Part shown: piece after piece, positions 50,418 through 61,200 of the stretch
Layout: every line of letters starts with the position of its first letter
How positions within the stretch are numbered: the stretch's first letter is position 1
Source of the DNA: a virus
Virus record (IMG/VR): IMGVR_UViG_3300012936_000009
Location: 1-64,000 of that record
Direction: 5' to 3' (one strand)
Length of the DNA stretch: 64,000 nucleotides
Notes under the pieces: generated by a model
What the model was told of the DNA's origin: nothing
Database searches by the model: none
Seen by the model: only the letters and a program-made list of their open reading frames with translations
Translations under genes and position numbers: made by a program

Positions 50418-51568
50418 CAACTACACTCCAAATAAAAATGTCCTAAATCAGATATCTCTATCCCTTCTTTAACTATCTCTTTAACAGAAGCTAATTCATC
50501 TTTGTGTACATCTAAAACTAAAGCGTCATGAATAACAGCCAAAGATTTAACAGAATCAGGAAATTTTTTCATTAGGTTAGAAAAACCAACCAGGGAAACA
50601 TCAACTCCAGAACTTTGAATAAAATTATTAATGGCTACATTAGATGTCTTTTTCTTTAGGTTTATCGGTCTGCCAAAGTGGTTGTATATCTTTCCAGATT
50701 TGAAATCTCCTGCAGATTCTAAAATAGACTTTAAATCAAAGTAGTCTTCTATAGATTTCTTGATCAAAAAAGCATCTTTCCCAACTATTTCTGTCAGTTT
50801 TGAAATACCCGCTCCAAAAAGAGTAGATAAAACTGCAGCTTTGATTGTTTTTCTATCGTGAGAAAGATCATATTCTTTAATGATATCGCTGTAAATATCG
50901 ACTTTTGTAGTCTTCGAATTCAAGAGTTTGGCCAGTCTAGGTTCTAGGGAAACATAATCCACCCAAACAATAGAGCCATCTTTATACCTACTTTTAAATA
51001 TATTTTTTGATTCCCTAGGAAGCAGCAAAACTTGTGGACCGGATTTAACTACTAACCTTCCAGTAACTGTTTTTAAACGATCATAAGTTAAGCGAGAAGT
51101 AAATCCGTCTTCCTTAGGAGAAAAAGAACTTAATATTTTTCTAACAGTTGGATTTTCTACTTTCGTTCCTAAAACAGATTCATCAACCTTAAAAGTACTT
51201 AAATTATGAAGTACTTCGTTTCCAGAAGAGAAAACTTTTGAATATCTTTTATTAGATAGAGACTTTGCTTCATCTAAGAAGATCTGCAGTTTATTCATTT
51301 TTTCAGAATAAACCCTGTAAGGAAGAACTTCTTTCCATGGAGGGTTAGAAGAACTAACTACCTGCATCATATCTAGATATTTTTTCTCCAGGAACTCCAG
51401 CCTGTCCAAACCATGAATTTCAAAATAATCGTTTAAACTATTTGATTTTCCGACATCTAGAAACAAATCCACAGATTCTTGTTTTTTACTACACCAAGAA
51501 AATTCTGAGTTTTGTATAACCAGGTATTTTTGATTATTGAAAAAACTTTTGTCAATCATAATTTTCAT
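50417..51568 (-). CDS. Short family A DNA polymerase
   Basis: The 383-aa protein retains the polymerase motifs: A VWVDYVSLEPRLAKL (DYSxxExR type), B DRKTIKAAVLSTLFGAG (R-x3-K-x7-FG, O-helix) and C LAVIHDALVLDV (the usual HDE is HDA). There is no 3'-5' or 5'-3' exonuclease domain and the thumb is short. It may act in repair or translesion synthesis, since DnaE is the likely replicase. A promoter lies immediately upstream. Confidence 0.75.
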   Translation of the reverse strand: MKIMIDKSFFNNQKYLVIQNSEFSWCSKKQESVDLFLDVGKSNSLNDYFEIHGLDRLEFLEKKYLDMMQVVSSSNPPWKEVLPYRVYSEKMNKLQIFLDEAKSLSNKRYSKVFSSGNEVLHNLSTFKVDESVLGTKVENPTVRKILSSFSPKEDGFTSRLTYDRLKTVTGRLVVKSGPQVLLLPRESKNIFKSRYKDGSIVWVDYVSLEPRLAKLLNSKTTKVDIYSDIIKEYDLSHDRKTIKAAVLSTLFGAGISKLTEIVGKDAFLIKKSIEDYFDLKSILESAGDFKSGKIYNHFGRPINLKKKTSNVAINNFIQSSGVDVSLVGFSNLMKKFPDSVKSLAVIHDALVLDVHKDELASVKEIVKEGIEISDLGHFYLECS

Positions 51569-51573
51569 GATTA

Positions 51574-51602
51574 ATTCTAAATGAATAAATCCGAATTTTC
51601 AA
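51574..51602 (-). promoter_or_regulatory. Promoter before the family A polymerase
   Basis: Minus strand: TTGAAA, 17 bases, TAGAAT, in the 35-base gap between the tail module and the replication module. It would start expression of the replication genes separately. Confidence 0.45.
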
Positions 51603-51603
51603 A

Positions 51604-54543
51604 TTAATCTGATTCAATTTCCGCTATAGCTTGATTGACAGAGTTTCCGATATTGGTATATGTTCCATAAGCGTTCAGTGGTTGAAAAGTCCAGCTTGTC
51701 TCAAATTTTCCAGCTGATATCTCATGGGAAACTTTAGAACAACAATATATGTTATCCGCACTAGTACCAGTACCGAAATCAATAAAGAAAGTTTGTCCTA
51801 TGGAAGCTATCGGGAATCCAAAAGAAGTCATAGACAGAGAAGTTGGAGCTATTTGAAGTGGCAAACCTGTATCTCTAAGCCCTAGAGCAGTCGTGCCAGT
51901 TCCCATTCCAGATCTTCTCATATTGATATTAGCCAGAGCGGGATTGTTCATAGACGCAAGGTTGGCGCTGGTTATATTGGTAGCGCTACTTCCATAAACC
52001 AAACTAGGCATCGTAGAAGATAAGAAAGATTTTATTTTTTGAAAATCCGTTTTTACCCTAAACCTAGTTCCTCCACCCTTGATATCAGCCATTGTTAAGT
52101 TAGTAGTGTTGGGTATGGCCTCTATTATACCGTCAGACATTGCAGATTTTAAGTGTGCCAACATCGCTTCTTTGTTGCCAGATTTATCTTTTCCTTTTTT
52201 CATAGCTGTTTTAGAGACATCCGCTAGAAAAGGAGCTAATGCTTCCTGTTGAGCTGACTGTAATATTTGTGACAATGTGGAGTAAGAAGTACAATTTTGA
52301 TCAAAAATGTGTATCCTATATATAGATTTTCCATCCTCATCGGCAGTTAAACACTCGGCCTGCATTTGAATTCTAGGAACTTTGAAACCAAAATCTTTTT
52401 CTTTGTCTTCTATTCCGTAGGCATCCATCAATCTGATATCTTTCTGCTGCCTAAGGAGATCTTTTCCAAACTTTTGGTCTTCAAAAACTTTCTTCAATTT
52501 AAGCTTACCAGTTTCTTTATCATTTTCATACAATTCAGTCAACCCATAAGCTTCTGCTGTTTGGCTAGAAACGAAGTTTTTAGTTAAAAATTTTATGAAT
52601 GCCCCTATAGGCATGTTAGTGCTAGTTTTGCAAGCTTCCTTAAATTTCTCAGTAAAATTCTGAAAGTTTATTGGAAAGCTAGAAATTGGAGCATTCTTCA
52701 TATAAGAGGCTTTATCATTAAAAGAATAAAACACGAATTGCACTTCGTCAAATTGCCCGGTGCCGCATAGAGGAGCACCCGCAAACGCTAAAACTAGACT
52801 TCCAAAAGTTGTATAACCCGGATCGTCTTCCCTGATATTGACGAACTTTTTAGTCTTTCCAGAGAAACTTTGTGCAAATGGATCTTTTTGAGGGTGCTTA
52901 TCTTTTTTAGCAGTAAACCGCCTCTTAACTTTGTGACCTTTTAGTTTAGCATCTACTATGCTAGCCATTTTTTTACGTGCAGCAGGAACGGTAGTTTTCA
53001 TCTTTTGAAGCAGCGGGAGTATCTTTTTTAAATCCCCAGGAGAACCCGCTTTTCTAACATTCACGATGTATTCATTAATCTCTTTTTTCAAATCTCCATC
53101 AAAACCTAGAGCAGATCTAGTATCTGACATTGAAGAAAGAATCTTACTTCCTGTGATACTCTTAGATCCCTTTTTATTACCTTTCCCTTTTCTACGAATA
53201 GACTTTATAGCTTCAGTTAGATCGTTAATGTCTTTTAAAGCATCGGCTACTGCAGTTCCCTCTGTTATTCTCGAAAGTTCTACTTGGGCTGAACCTTTTA
53301 GAGATAGTTTTAGATTAATAGACACTTGGCCAACCTGATCAAATGAAAAGCTAGAGTTTATAATTCCGTACTTCTCTGTACATTTGAGGCTATCTAGAAA
53401 TCTACCATATACATTCCCAGGCAAGTTTCCGTCGGGATGAGACCATCCGTACGTAATAAGCATTTGAGTTTTTCCATATAGGTCAGGCTTCACGAATTCG
53501 GCAACCTCTGACAATCTTGATCGATCATGAAGAATCAAAGACATCGTAGCTGTTTTGAAAGTTAAGAGTCCTGCAGAAGGTGCTAAGTCAACTTTAAAAT
53601 TTTGCAAACTCATTAGGGGTCTAAATTTGTCTATTATAGCTGATCCCCTAGTTGCGGAAATGCTTCCATCTCCGTAAGAGTCGTCTCCGTCTACTAGGGT
53701 TTGCGGAGAGGTAAATATTTCCATACCAGCAGAAGTTGTTGAAGGATCGTTTCTTTTCTTGCTTTCATCGAAAACTTTAGGCGGAGGAGTGTTCAAGATG
53801 TTCTTTCTGACTCTTAGATCTACTCCTTTCGCAATCGACTCATCAGCAGATCCAGGGGCAGGTTCAAAATTTCCTCTTAAAAATTGCAGCATCGAAATAG
53901 TTTGTACTCTACCATTATCAGAAAGAGCTGGAGAAGATGGAACCAAAGTTACATCTAGGAAAGGAACGCACCTCGACATTTCAATAGTGGGAATCGCGTT
54001 AAGAAATATCTCAGCAGAGGGAGTTGCTCTCTTAGACGGGTTCAAAGAATTAGGACCTACGACAAAAGCAGACAAGGCAGGTTTTGACTTACTAGGATTC
54101 TGCGGATCCATATTCACCGAAAGTAAGGGCTTATCTTGAGGACCGGCCTTGAAAGGTTCAGTGAGATCTTTTAAGCTAGTTTTGCAACCGATCTTGTCCC
54201 CGCCCGAAGTAATCGCAGACTCTGAATCCTCATACACAACAAACAAGGTTTTCTCTAGCTCTTTAGCAGCATCCGAAGATTTTGTAGAGAACTCGTTTAT
54301 TTTCGCTATTATTTCATGAGCAAAATAAGCAGTATCTTGAGATTGCAGTAAAGATATAATACTAGCAATTCCAGATTCTGGAAGCGGTTTTCCTTCTATG
54401 ATATCAAAATACAGCTTTTTGACATCTTTAGCTGAAGATGCACCCATCAAAATACTAAACATATCGTCTTGTGATAGAACACCGAAATAAGATTTTAAAT
54501 CTTCAACGGACTGCTGTAGACGTGTTTTTGATCCCCTAGGCAT
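51604..54543 (-). CDS. Large baseplate/tail structural protein
   Basis: In the 979-aa protein, a central segment (GLLTFKTATMSLILHDRSRL; KTQMLITYGWSHPDGN; FSFDQVGQVSINLKLSLKG) has the look of late-control/hub-type tail proteins. The C-terminus is small-residue-rich (FGTGTSADNIYCCSKVSHEI). It lies at the downstream end of the tail module, after the LysM protein. The exact baseplate role is not assigned. Confidence 0.65.
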   Translation of the reverse strand: MPRGSKTRLQQSVEDLKSYFGVLSQDDMFSILMGASSAKDVKKLYFDIIEGKPLPESGIASIISLLQSQDTAYFAHEIIAKINEFSTKSSDAAKELEKTLFVVYEDSESAITSGGDKIGCKTSLKDLTEPFKAGPQDKPLLSVNMDPQNPSKSKPALSAFVVGPNSLNPSKRATPSAEIFLNAIPTIEMSRCVPFLDVTLVPSSPALSDNGRVQTISMLQFLRGNFEPAPGSADESIAKGVDLRVRKNILNTPPPKVFDESKKRNDPSTTSAGMEIFTSPQTLVDGDDSYGDGSISATRGSAIIDKFRPLMSLQNFKVDLAPSAGLLTFKTATMSLILHDRSRLSEVAEFVKPDLYGKTQMLITYGWSHPDGNLPGNVYGRFLDSLKCTEKYGIINSSFSFDQVGQVSINLKLSLKGSAQVELSRITEGTAVADALKDINDLTEAIKSIRRKGKGNKKGSKSITGSKILSSMSDTRSALGFDGDLKKEINEYIVNVRKAGSPGDLKKILPLLQKMKTTVPAARKKMASIVDAKLKGHKVKRRFTAKKDKHPQKDPFAQSFSGKTKKFVNIREDDPGYTTFGSLVLAFAGAPLCGTGQFDEVQFVFYSFNDKASYMKNAPISSFPINFQNFTEKFKEACKTSTNMPIGAFIKFLTKNFVSSQTAEAYGLTELYENDKETGKLKLKKVFEDQKFGKDLLRQQKDIRLMDAYGIEDKEKDFGFKVPRIQMQAECLTADEDGKSIYRIHIFDQNCTSYSTLSQILQSAQQEALAPFLADVSKTAMKKGKDKSGNKEAMLAHLKSAMSDGIIEAIPNTTNLTMADIKGGGTRFRVKTDFQKIKSFLSSTMPSLVYGSSATNITSANLASMNNPALANINMRRSGMGTGTTALGLRDTGLPLQIAPTSLSMTSFGFPIASIGQTFFIDFGTGTSADNIYCCSKVSHEISAGKFETSWTFQPLNAYGTYTNIGNSVNQAIAEIESD

Positions 54544-54552
54544 AAAAATTCC

Positions 54553-54840
54553 TTAAACCAAAGCCGCTACCTGAACTAAATCGGTTGGAACTAGTAAGTA
54601 AGTTCCTGGAGGGACCTGAAGATTCCAGCCTATACCACTAGCCCCAGCTATGACCCACCAAAGTCGAGAGTCTCCGTATTCTGCTCCTGCTATAACGTCT
54701 AACCTCTCACCTTCACGCAGATAATCCTTCCTGACGGAAATTAAACCACGGGTGGCCGCATCTCTTAAGATTTTACTCGGAACGTAGGTTCCATAAAAAG
54801 TCCCCCCTCCGAGTACTGGTGATGGTAAATATCTCCTCAA
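54553..54840 (-). CDS. LysM-type baseplate protein (gp53-like)
   Basis: The 95-aa protein starts at TTG 54840 after GAGG. It contains EGERLDVIAGAEYGDSRLWW, VIAGASGIGWNLQVPPGTYL and LVP, the LysM-like module of small phage baseplate wedge proteins (T4 gp53 type). It lies between the two large tail proteins. Confidence 0.72.
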   Translation of the reverse strand: MRRYLPSPVLGGGTFYGTYVPSKILRDAATRGLISVRKDYLREGERLDVIAGAEYGDSRLWWVIAGASGIGWNLQVPPGTYLLVPTDLVQVAALV

Positions 54841-54851
54841 AGTTTCCTCAC

Positions 54852-57800
54852 TTAATCATCTTGTTTTCTTCCAAGGGAAGATTGGTTTTTAACAAAATTA
54901 ACCTGTGCCTCGGATTCGTTAGTGCCGTAATCATAAACATTGGCTAATTCATCTCCCGCAAGGTGAGAAGATATATCACCAACAGGATAGAGGGGAGCTC
55001 TAATTCCGCCCTGACTGTCCATCCCAGGAGCGATGTCGTGGATAGGAGCAAACGATATACTAACTTTTACCATCTTAGGAGCTCTTTTTGTCAGTTTACC
55101 TGTTTCGTAAGTAGCTTCATTATAATCAAAATCTAGACTGGTTATAAAACCAGCTAAACCACGACCCCTAGTTGATTCGTAAGCTTTCATAATAGAATTC
55201 TTCTCGGGATCAAAAAATGTTGAAGCGTCTCCCTCTAACTCTCCTAAAGTATTCTCAACCGGTTCTGCCTCAGTGGTTATCAACTTCAAGTCAGAAGCCA
55301 ACACTATCATTTCAGCTTTTAGATTAGTATAAGGATTAGCTGGGTCCTTAGGGTTTCTAAATTCTACCCGGTATTGATACGGCTTCTTGATAACAAACTC
55401 TTCTCCTAAGCTGTCATCAACTTTTGGTCCACCTGGTCGATTTTCAGATTTTATTATCTTTACTACAGCATCAGATCTAGTCCAGGTATGAACCGGCGTT
55501 TTTGGTGGACCGAGAAACCCTCCACCAGAACCCTTCTCCAAAGTAATATAAGGGTGTGAAGTTGATCTCTTCAAAATTGCAAATCCGCCTGCGGTAAAAA
55601 CTTCGGTTGCGCTAGCTTCATCTCCAGCGTTAGTAAATTGTCCCCGGTGTTCTTCTACCTTTTTGTTTGCATTCTCAGCAGTAATACCCGGGTGAGTTCC
55701 GAAAGTAAACTTAGGTTCTTCTCCAGCGCCTTCTTGAAGTCCAAAAAGTTTCATTAAATTAAACTTGGAGCCATTTGATCTGACGTAATCTCCAACTCTT
55801 AACCTAATCATAGGACTAGCAGTCGGAATCTGAGAAAATGGCATAATAAAACTTTTTCCGCTAGAAGCTAATTGACGACCAGCTGACCATTGAGGGTATA
55901 CCATATTAGTTAGTTTATTTATGCTCAACCACATAGAATCAAAGTCATCTTCTGATGTAGAAATCAACCAGAAACCTAAGCTGATACTTCTTGCTGTCTT
56001 TTGGTAAATTTTAACAGCATCAACTCGACCGTAAGCATCGGTATCAGCATAAGAGACAGAAAAAGAGTCTTTCATATCGGTTATAAAAGCGTGAAAGCTT
56101 ATTATTTCGTTTGTCCTAAGATCATGAAAATAGAAGGGCATATATTCTGATTCTAGCTCGTCTTCAAATTTTTGAACTTCAGCGCTATCTATTCTTCCGT
56201 TAGAAACAAAGTCTATTCTCCGGCGATTGTTTTCAGTTCCTTCAAAGTCCCCAACCTTAGCAGCTACTGCTTGCATTATGTCTGGAGCGTTATTAACCAT
56301 TCCTTTCGCATTGAGAAGTTCAACGGGAAGAATCATCTTAGCCGGTGCTGAGCGGTGTCTCCAAACTAAAGCATTTGTTACTTTATTAGTTCTGCTCTTG
56401 GTAACCCTTGTAACGCCATTATCGTCCAACCTGTCTATAAGTTGGCCACTTAAACCAGAAAAGTCAAGAATCTCTCCCATCTTGCACCTCTCTCCGACTA
56501 CAGCACAAGCCATGAAAAACTTGAAAGATGCAAGGCCACTAAACAAGGAAAGAAGTTTGACTAAAACAGCTTTTACAGAACCTCCTAGAAGTGCAGCTTC
56601 ACCTACGGCACCAAGTACCATAAGGGGATCGGAGAAAATATCGATAATTGTATCGTTATCCCTCATGATGTTTCTGATTATGTTTACGTAAAACCCTTTA
56701 GACTCGTTAATTCTATCGATAAAGTCTAAAATATTGATAGCCTCTCCAGCAAACCAGATCCCTAAGGAAACAAAATTACCAAGATCGTCTGGTCTAGCTT
56801 TTGGCCACTTCATCCTAAAGAAAGCCGCTAATCCATAAGCTATGCATGTGAAAACTGGAAATCTAAGATGAGGAACCCCTATGTTCACCAGCTCAGCAGC
56901 GGGAGCGTCGGTCGATTGGCCCATAGGTAAAGAACCTGGATCTTTCCCTTGCGCTCTTTCATCAGTAAATTCCTTGAAAAGAAACTCTAAAAAAATACCA
57001 ATGACAAAACTTAGACCAAAAAGAGTTACTAAACCCTGTAGAATGAAAGTTGTGGCTGCTAATGGGTTACCAGTAAAAGTTTCTAGATAGGAGTTTGTGG
57101 CACCATACGATTTCCCATCGTTGATTGACACGAATTCTCCCGATCCGTCAAAAGGGTTTTGTCCATCTGCCCAGCTTTCCTCGGCATCGTCAGCAACTCC
57201 AATATCAACCTTAGGGCGATTTCTTCTATTGGAACCTTTGTGGGCATTAGCTGCGTATGTATCGCCTATAGAAACTCGGGTGTCTATAAAAGAGCCTGGA
57301 ACGACAGTAAAAAAATTCTCGTCGTCTGGATCGCTATTACCGCCGGCGTGGCCAGTCTGTTTTAGCATTAGAGAAGTAGCAATCTTTCTTAAATCTTTGA
57401 TAGCTAAATCTCCCAGGGGAGAATTTTTTGTATAAACACCAAGCTCTGGCTGAATTGATCCGTAAGCAGAATCAGGATTGGTGAAAGCTGAGTCTCTAAT
57501 ATACGGAGATTCCGCGGAGGGAGAAAATCTGTTAGTAGTCAATATAGACGAAATCCTCTTTTGAACGACCGGCGCGTCTTCAGGGACTTCATAAAGCTCT
57601 TTTTTATCTCGACCAGTCGTGTCAACCCGGGTAGATTTTATATCTCTTAAAAGGTTGTGTCCTTGCCCTCTAGCATTTTTGTCAAAAAAAGTCTTAAGAG
57701 TTGCAGTTTTGTCTTCTAGATCGGTAAACTTTCCAGAGTCTGAATTAGACCTTAAGCCACGCGCTGATTCTGAATCCCCTGCCAAGGATACAAATTGGCT

Positions 57801-58091
57801 GTCATTAGTGTCTGTTCTTATCTCTGCGATTCTTTCTTCGGAATTAGCGTGGATTCCTATTTCTTCATCTAAACTCGTCTTCTCTTTGGTTCTAGGGTCC
57901 TCTATTGAAGTATGAGATATCGGGAAAGCATTCTTTTTTTCGTGGGTCAATCGGCTTAAGTAATCCTTAAGCGTTGCTTTAGTATGTTCCTTGATATCAT
58001 CCTTATCGATCTCTACCTTTCCAGGTCTTCCGTTATCCGGAGCGCCAAAATCGCCAGAACCTTCAGGATATATCTTTTTTTCATCAGACAT
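54852..58091 (-). CDS. Large tail-associated structural protein with membrane-like segments
   Basis: The 1079-aa protein begins acidic and disordered (DEKKIYPEGSGDFGAPDNG). The middle has hydrophobic segments (TTFILQGLVTLFGLSFVIGI; VFTCIAYGLAAFFRM; LVKLLSLFSGLASFKFFMAC). A beta-rich C-terminal half includes SFSVSYADTDAYGRVDAV and YQYRVEFRNPKDPANPY. It follows the tape measure and a small gene, so it is probably a baseplate or tail-tip component. The hydrophobic part could act during DNA entry. Not matched to a known family. Confidence 0.6.
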   Translation of the reverse strand: MSDEKKIYPEGSGDFGAPDNGRPGKVEIDKDDIKEHTKATLKDYLSRLTHEKKNAFPISHTSIEDPRTKEKTSLDEEIGIHANSEERIAEIRTDTNDSQFVSLAGDSESARGLRSNSDSGKFTDLEDKTATLKTFFDKNARGQGHNLLRDIKSTRVDTTGRDKKELYEVPEDAPVVQKRISSILTTNRFSPSAESPYIRDSAFTNPDSAYGSIQPELGVYTKNSPLGDLAIKDLRKIATSLMLKQTGHAGGNSDPDDENFFTVVPGSFIDTRVSIGDTYAANAHKGSNRRNRPKVDIGVADDAEESWADGQNPFDGSGEFVSINDGKSYGATNSYLETFTGNPLAATTFILQGLVTLFGLSFVIGIFLEFLFKEFTDERAQGKDPGSLPMGQSTDAPAAELVNIGVPHLRFPVFTCIAYGLAAFFRMKWPKARPDDLGNFVSLGIWFAGEAINILDFIDRINESKGFYVNIIRNIMRDNDTIIDIFSDPLMVLGAVGEAALLGGSVKAVLVKLLSLFSGLASFKFFMACAVVGERCKMGEILDFSGLSGQLIDRLDDNGVTRVTKSRTNKVTNALVWRHRSAPAKMILPVELLNAKGMVNNAPDIMQAVAAKVGDFEGTENNRRRIDFVSNGRIDSAEVQKFEDELESEYMPFYFHDLRTNEIISFHAFITDMKDSFSVSYADTDAYGRVDAVKIYQKTARSISLGFWLISTSEDDFDSMWLSINKLTNMVYPQWSAGRQLASSGKSFIMPFSQIPTASPMIRLRVGDYVRSNGSKFNLMKLFGLQEGAGEEPKFTFGTHPGITAENANKKVEEHRGQFTNAGDEASATEVFTAGGFAILKRSTSHPYITLEKGSGGGFLGPPKTPVHTWTRSDAVVKIIKSENRPGGPKVDDSLGEEFVIKKPYQYRVEFRNPKDPANPYTNLKAEMIVLASDLKLITTEAEPVENTLGELEGDASTFFDPEKNSIMKAYESTRGRGLAGFITSLDFDYNEATYETGKLTKRAPKMVKVSISFAPIHDIAPGMDSQGGIRAPLYPVGDISSHLAGDELANVYDYGTNESEAQVNFVKNQSSLGRKQDD

Positions 58092-58263
58092 TGTTTTTAT
58101 CGACTAACTCTTCTTTAACGTATTTTAGCAACCCCTTCCTAGCAGATGGGTGATCAAATAGCTTTCTTATATTATCTATGATATCATCATACTTATCGAA
58201 AGGAAAATTTTCCAAAATTGATTCATAAGATTTTTTTATTTTCTCTCTCTCTTCTTCAGTCAT
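58084..58263 (-). CDS. Small helical protein between tape measure and tail protein
   Basis: The 59-aa frame (ATG 58263 after GGATGGAG; TGA 58084) overlaps the next gene by 8 bases (ATGTCTGA). The product (TEEEREKIKKSYESILENF; YDDIIDNIRKLFDHPSARKG) is helical and charged. The position suggests a tail assembly factor. Not recognised. Confidence 0.6.
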   Translation of the reverse strand: MTEEEREKIKKSYESILENFPFDKYDDIIDNIRKLFDHPSARKGLLKYVKEELVDKNNV

Positions 58264-58278
58264 TTCTCCATCCTAAAA

Positions 58279-61200
58279 TCAAGATCCAGCTGCTAACTGA
58301 ACAGTTCTCTTACCCATCGTCTTCTTGTCAGACAGCTGGTCAACCATCTTTTCAGCGTCTAGGTCAACCTTTATATTGACCGTGAAGTTTAGTTGCTCAT
58401 TCTTTATCTTGAAAGTTTCCCTGCTCACGCCCATAGCGTCGGCAAAGTCTGCCATTCTCATTTTTAGATCTATTGGTTCGGCTGTTAAATTATGTAGAGC
58501 TTCGTAGGTTGTATTATAAGACTCAATTATCCCAGTCGTTGCTTTAACGATAATTCCCTCTGGGCCGAAATAACTAGCGTTATAATTTTTAAAAGTATTA
58601 GATATTCTATTGAGAACTCTAGCTAAGGCTTTCAAAGGTTTGAAATCAACTTTTATGTTAGGTAAGTTGCTGACTAGGCTTACTGATCCTAAAACCTGCC
58701 TAATCGATTCAACCATGGCCACGACTCCAGCCTTTAGCGAATCCCAACTAACCGCGTTTGTGGCTTTCATAGCCTCATTAGCAAATGTATGTACTTTACG
58801 CATGACTCCAACAACCATATCTAACTTAGCTAGTTGAGCTTCATCTGGCTTAAAATACTTAAGATAGTAGAAAATATCAGATATGTCGTAATACCCTTCT
58901 GTAGGCCCTATTGACTCGATCACATCCTTAGCTATAGCTGAAATCCAAAAATGCATCGATTTATTACCTTTACGTGCATATGGCTTGAGCCTGCTCATAA
59001 ACTGGCTGAATTTAACTATTGCATCCATAGCGCTGTTAATGACATCGATTTTTTTAGAAACGAACTCTGGAGAACCGCCTATAGGCATTGATGTTATTGA
59101 AGAAATTAGAGGTGCTAAGTGATCTTTAATTTGGCTTACGATTGATTTCGTCGCAACCATCATCCTTGCCGTTCGAGTCTTCATAGAGTCTGAAAATATT
59201 TTACCTGTATCTGGTGGAATATTCTCCATTGCTGCTCCCAGACCTTCAGAAAAGGTACCGATCGAGCCAATCGCCTTTGCAACAACTTCCATTTTAGGAC
59301 CTTGAGTTTTAGGATCTCCAACCTTTTTAGAGAGATCGAGAACTTCTGTAACGAGAGGTGGGAGGTTATCTTTGATCGCAAGAATTATCTCTTTAACGCC
59401 ATCCACGACTTCTTTCATTGTTTCTTTTACACTTGGGCCAAAAATGGATCCGCCGAGTTTTTCAACTGTCTGTAAAGGTCTCATCATTCCGGACGCTAAT
59501 TGAGCTACAGCCCCTATTATTTGAGCAACTATCTTTGCTTTTTCGTTATTTTGCTTTCCACCTGGAAGAGAACTAGCTAACTTAGTTATTTCTCTAATGA
59601 CTATACCTAAGGAGACACCAATCGAAAGAATAAATTTACTCATAGTATTTACTATTTTAGTCATCGAACCGCCACCTAACAGTTTAGAGACCAGGGCTAA
59701 CTTTGTAGCTTTGATACCCATATTAGCAAACTGTTGCATAGCGGAAACTGCTGCAGCGACTATTTCTATCTGGAGCTTAACAGATTTTTTATTCCGGACT
59801 TTGATTTTCGATATAGCCTTGATCATTTTAATAAGGGTTGGGGTAGTCTTAACGAAGAAATCACCTGCAGATTTGATTCCTTTTCGAAAACGTCCTCCAA
59901 ATATAGCGCTCATAATGCCAAAACTCTTGGCTACTTTTTTCAACTTAGTAATAGAAACAAGTATCTTATCTAAAGCTTCTAAACCGAAAGAAACAGCTTT
60001 CTTATTCTTATACATTATATTGAAAGCTGGAACTGAATCTTTAATAGCATTTGCGAATATCGTTATCGCCCCTTCGAAAAAGATAGCCCCGGCTTTTAAC
60101 CCAACCGCAGCAACGACGAAACCTAAACTACCTAATGCCATTATTGCACCTGCCGCAAATAGACCGGCGGTAGCAGCGACTGCTACTGCGACCCCTCCGA
60201 GAGTAGACGCGAATTTCTTCCACTTGATATCACCGGCTTTTTCTTGAACAGTTTGTATACCCTTAGAATAAGCTAAAACACCCACTGTAAAGAAAGTTGC
60301 TGCGGCTACCAAGCCAGCCGCGGCGACTACGAAACCAAAACCGGCAAAGGCCGCTATTGCCCCAGCTACGAACAAGGCGGCTGTAGCGCCTATTGCAATT
60401 CCTACTCCAGCAAGTTGTTCAGCAAACTTAACCCAATCAATTTTATTCGTATATTTAGTAACAATATCAATAGCTTTACTATAAGCCAGAACTCCTACCG
60501 CGAAAAAGACTGCTGCTCCTACTAATCCTAAACCGGCACCGACCATAAACGGAAGCAACTTAGCTAAACCTATACCGATGCCAATAAGTTTCGTCGTTGC
60601 CATTATCGCTACGCCAACCACCACGAAAGTTTTGACTATAGCGCCCCAAGAAACTTTTTCAAGCATCCTGGCCGACAAAGCAACCGCTCCCGAGAAAGCA
60701 ATTACAGCCACCGCAAAAAGGCCGGTTAAAGCGAGTAGAACAACAACAGCTTTTCCAATAACTGGCCACGGTATAGCAGCAAATGCGCTCACGAAAGCGC
60801 CGAAACCTCCTGCAGCCGGAGCGGCTGCTCCGGCCGCGGCACCAGCCGCGGCGGTAGACTTGGCCGCTAAGACTATCCCAAGCATCTTGGCTGCTAATAT
60901 CTTAACCAAGGCTCCACCAGCGGCAAAAGCAATACCTTTTATCATCGCCAAAACAAACATTGGAGCAATAACATATTTCGCAATAAACATTGCAATTGGC
61001 TTCCAGTTTTGTGAAAGATAATCAGCAACAAAATTAAATGCAGTCATCAAGTAAGGTTTAGCTTTTTTCCATATAAATTGACCGACAACTTTAAGGGTAA
61101 CTAAGAGAAACTCTCCTAACCTGAGGAATGCGTTACCGATTTGACCCATCGCCTTACCCTTGCCGCCTATAAAGCCTGATATTTTATCGACGAATTCTTG

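Noticed and set aside
56227-56691. 154-aa open frame on the plus strand
   Set aside because: Antisense shadow of the 1079-aa tail protein; no ribosome-binding site or motif.
59597-60247. 216-aa open frame on the plus strand
   Set aside because: It is antisense to the tape-measure gene; its Ala/Pro/Ile-rich sequence mirrors the hydrophobic repeats, and no plus-strand operon context exists.
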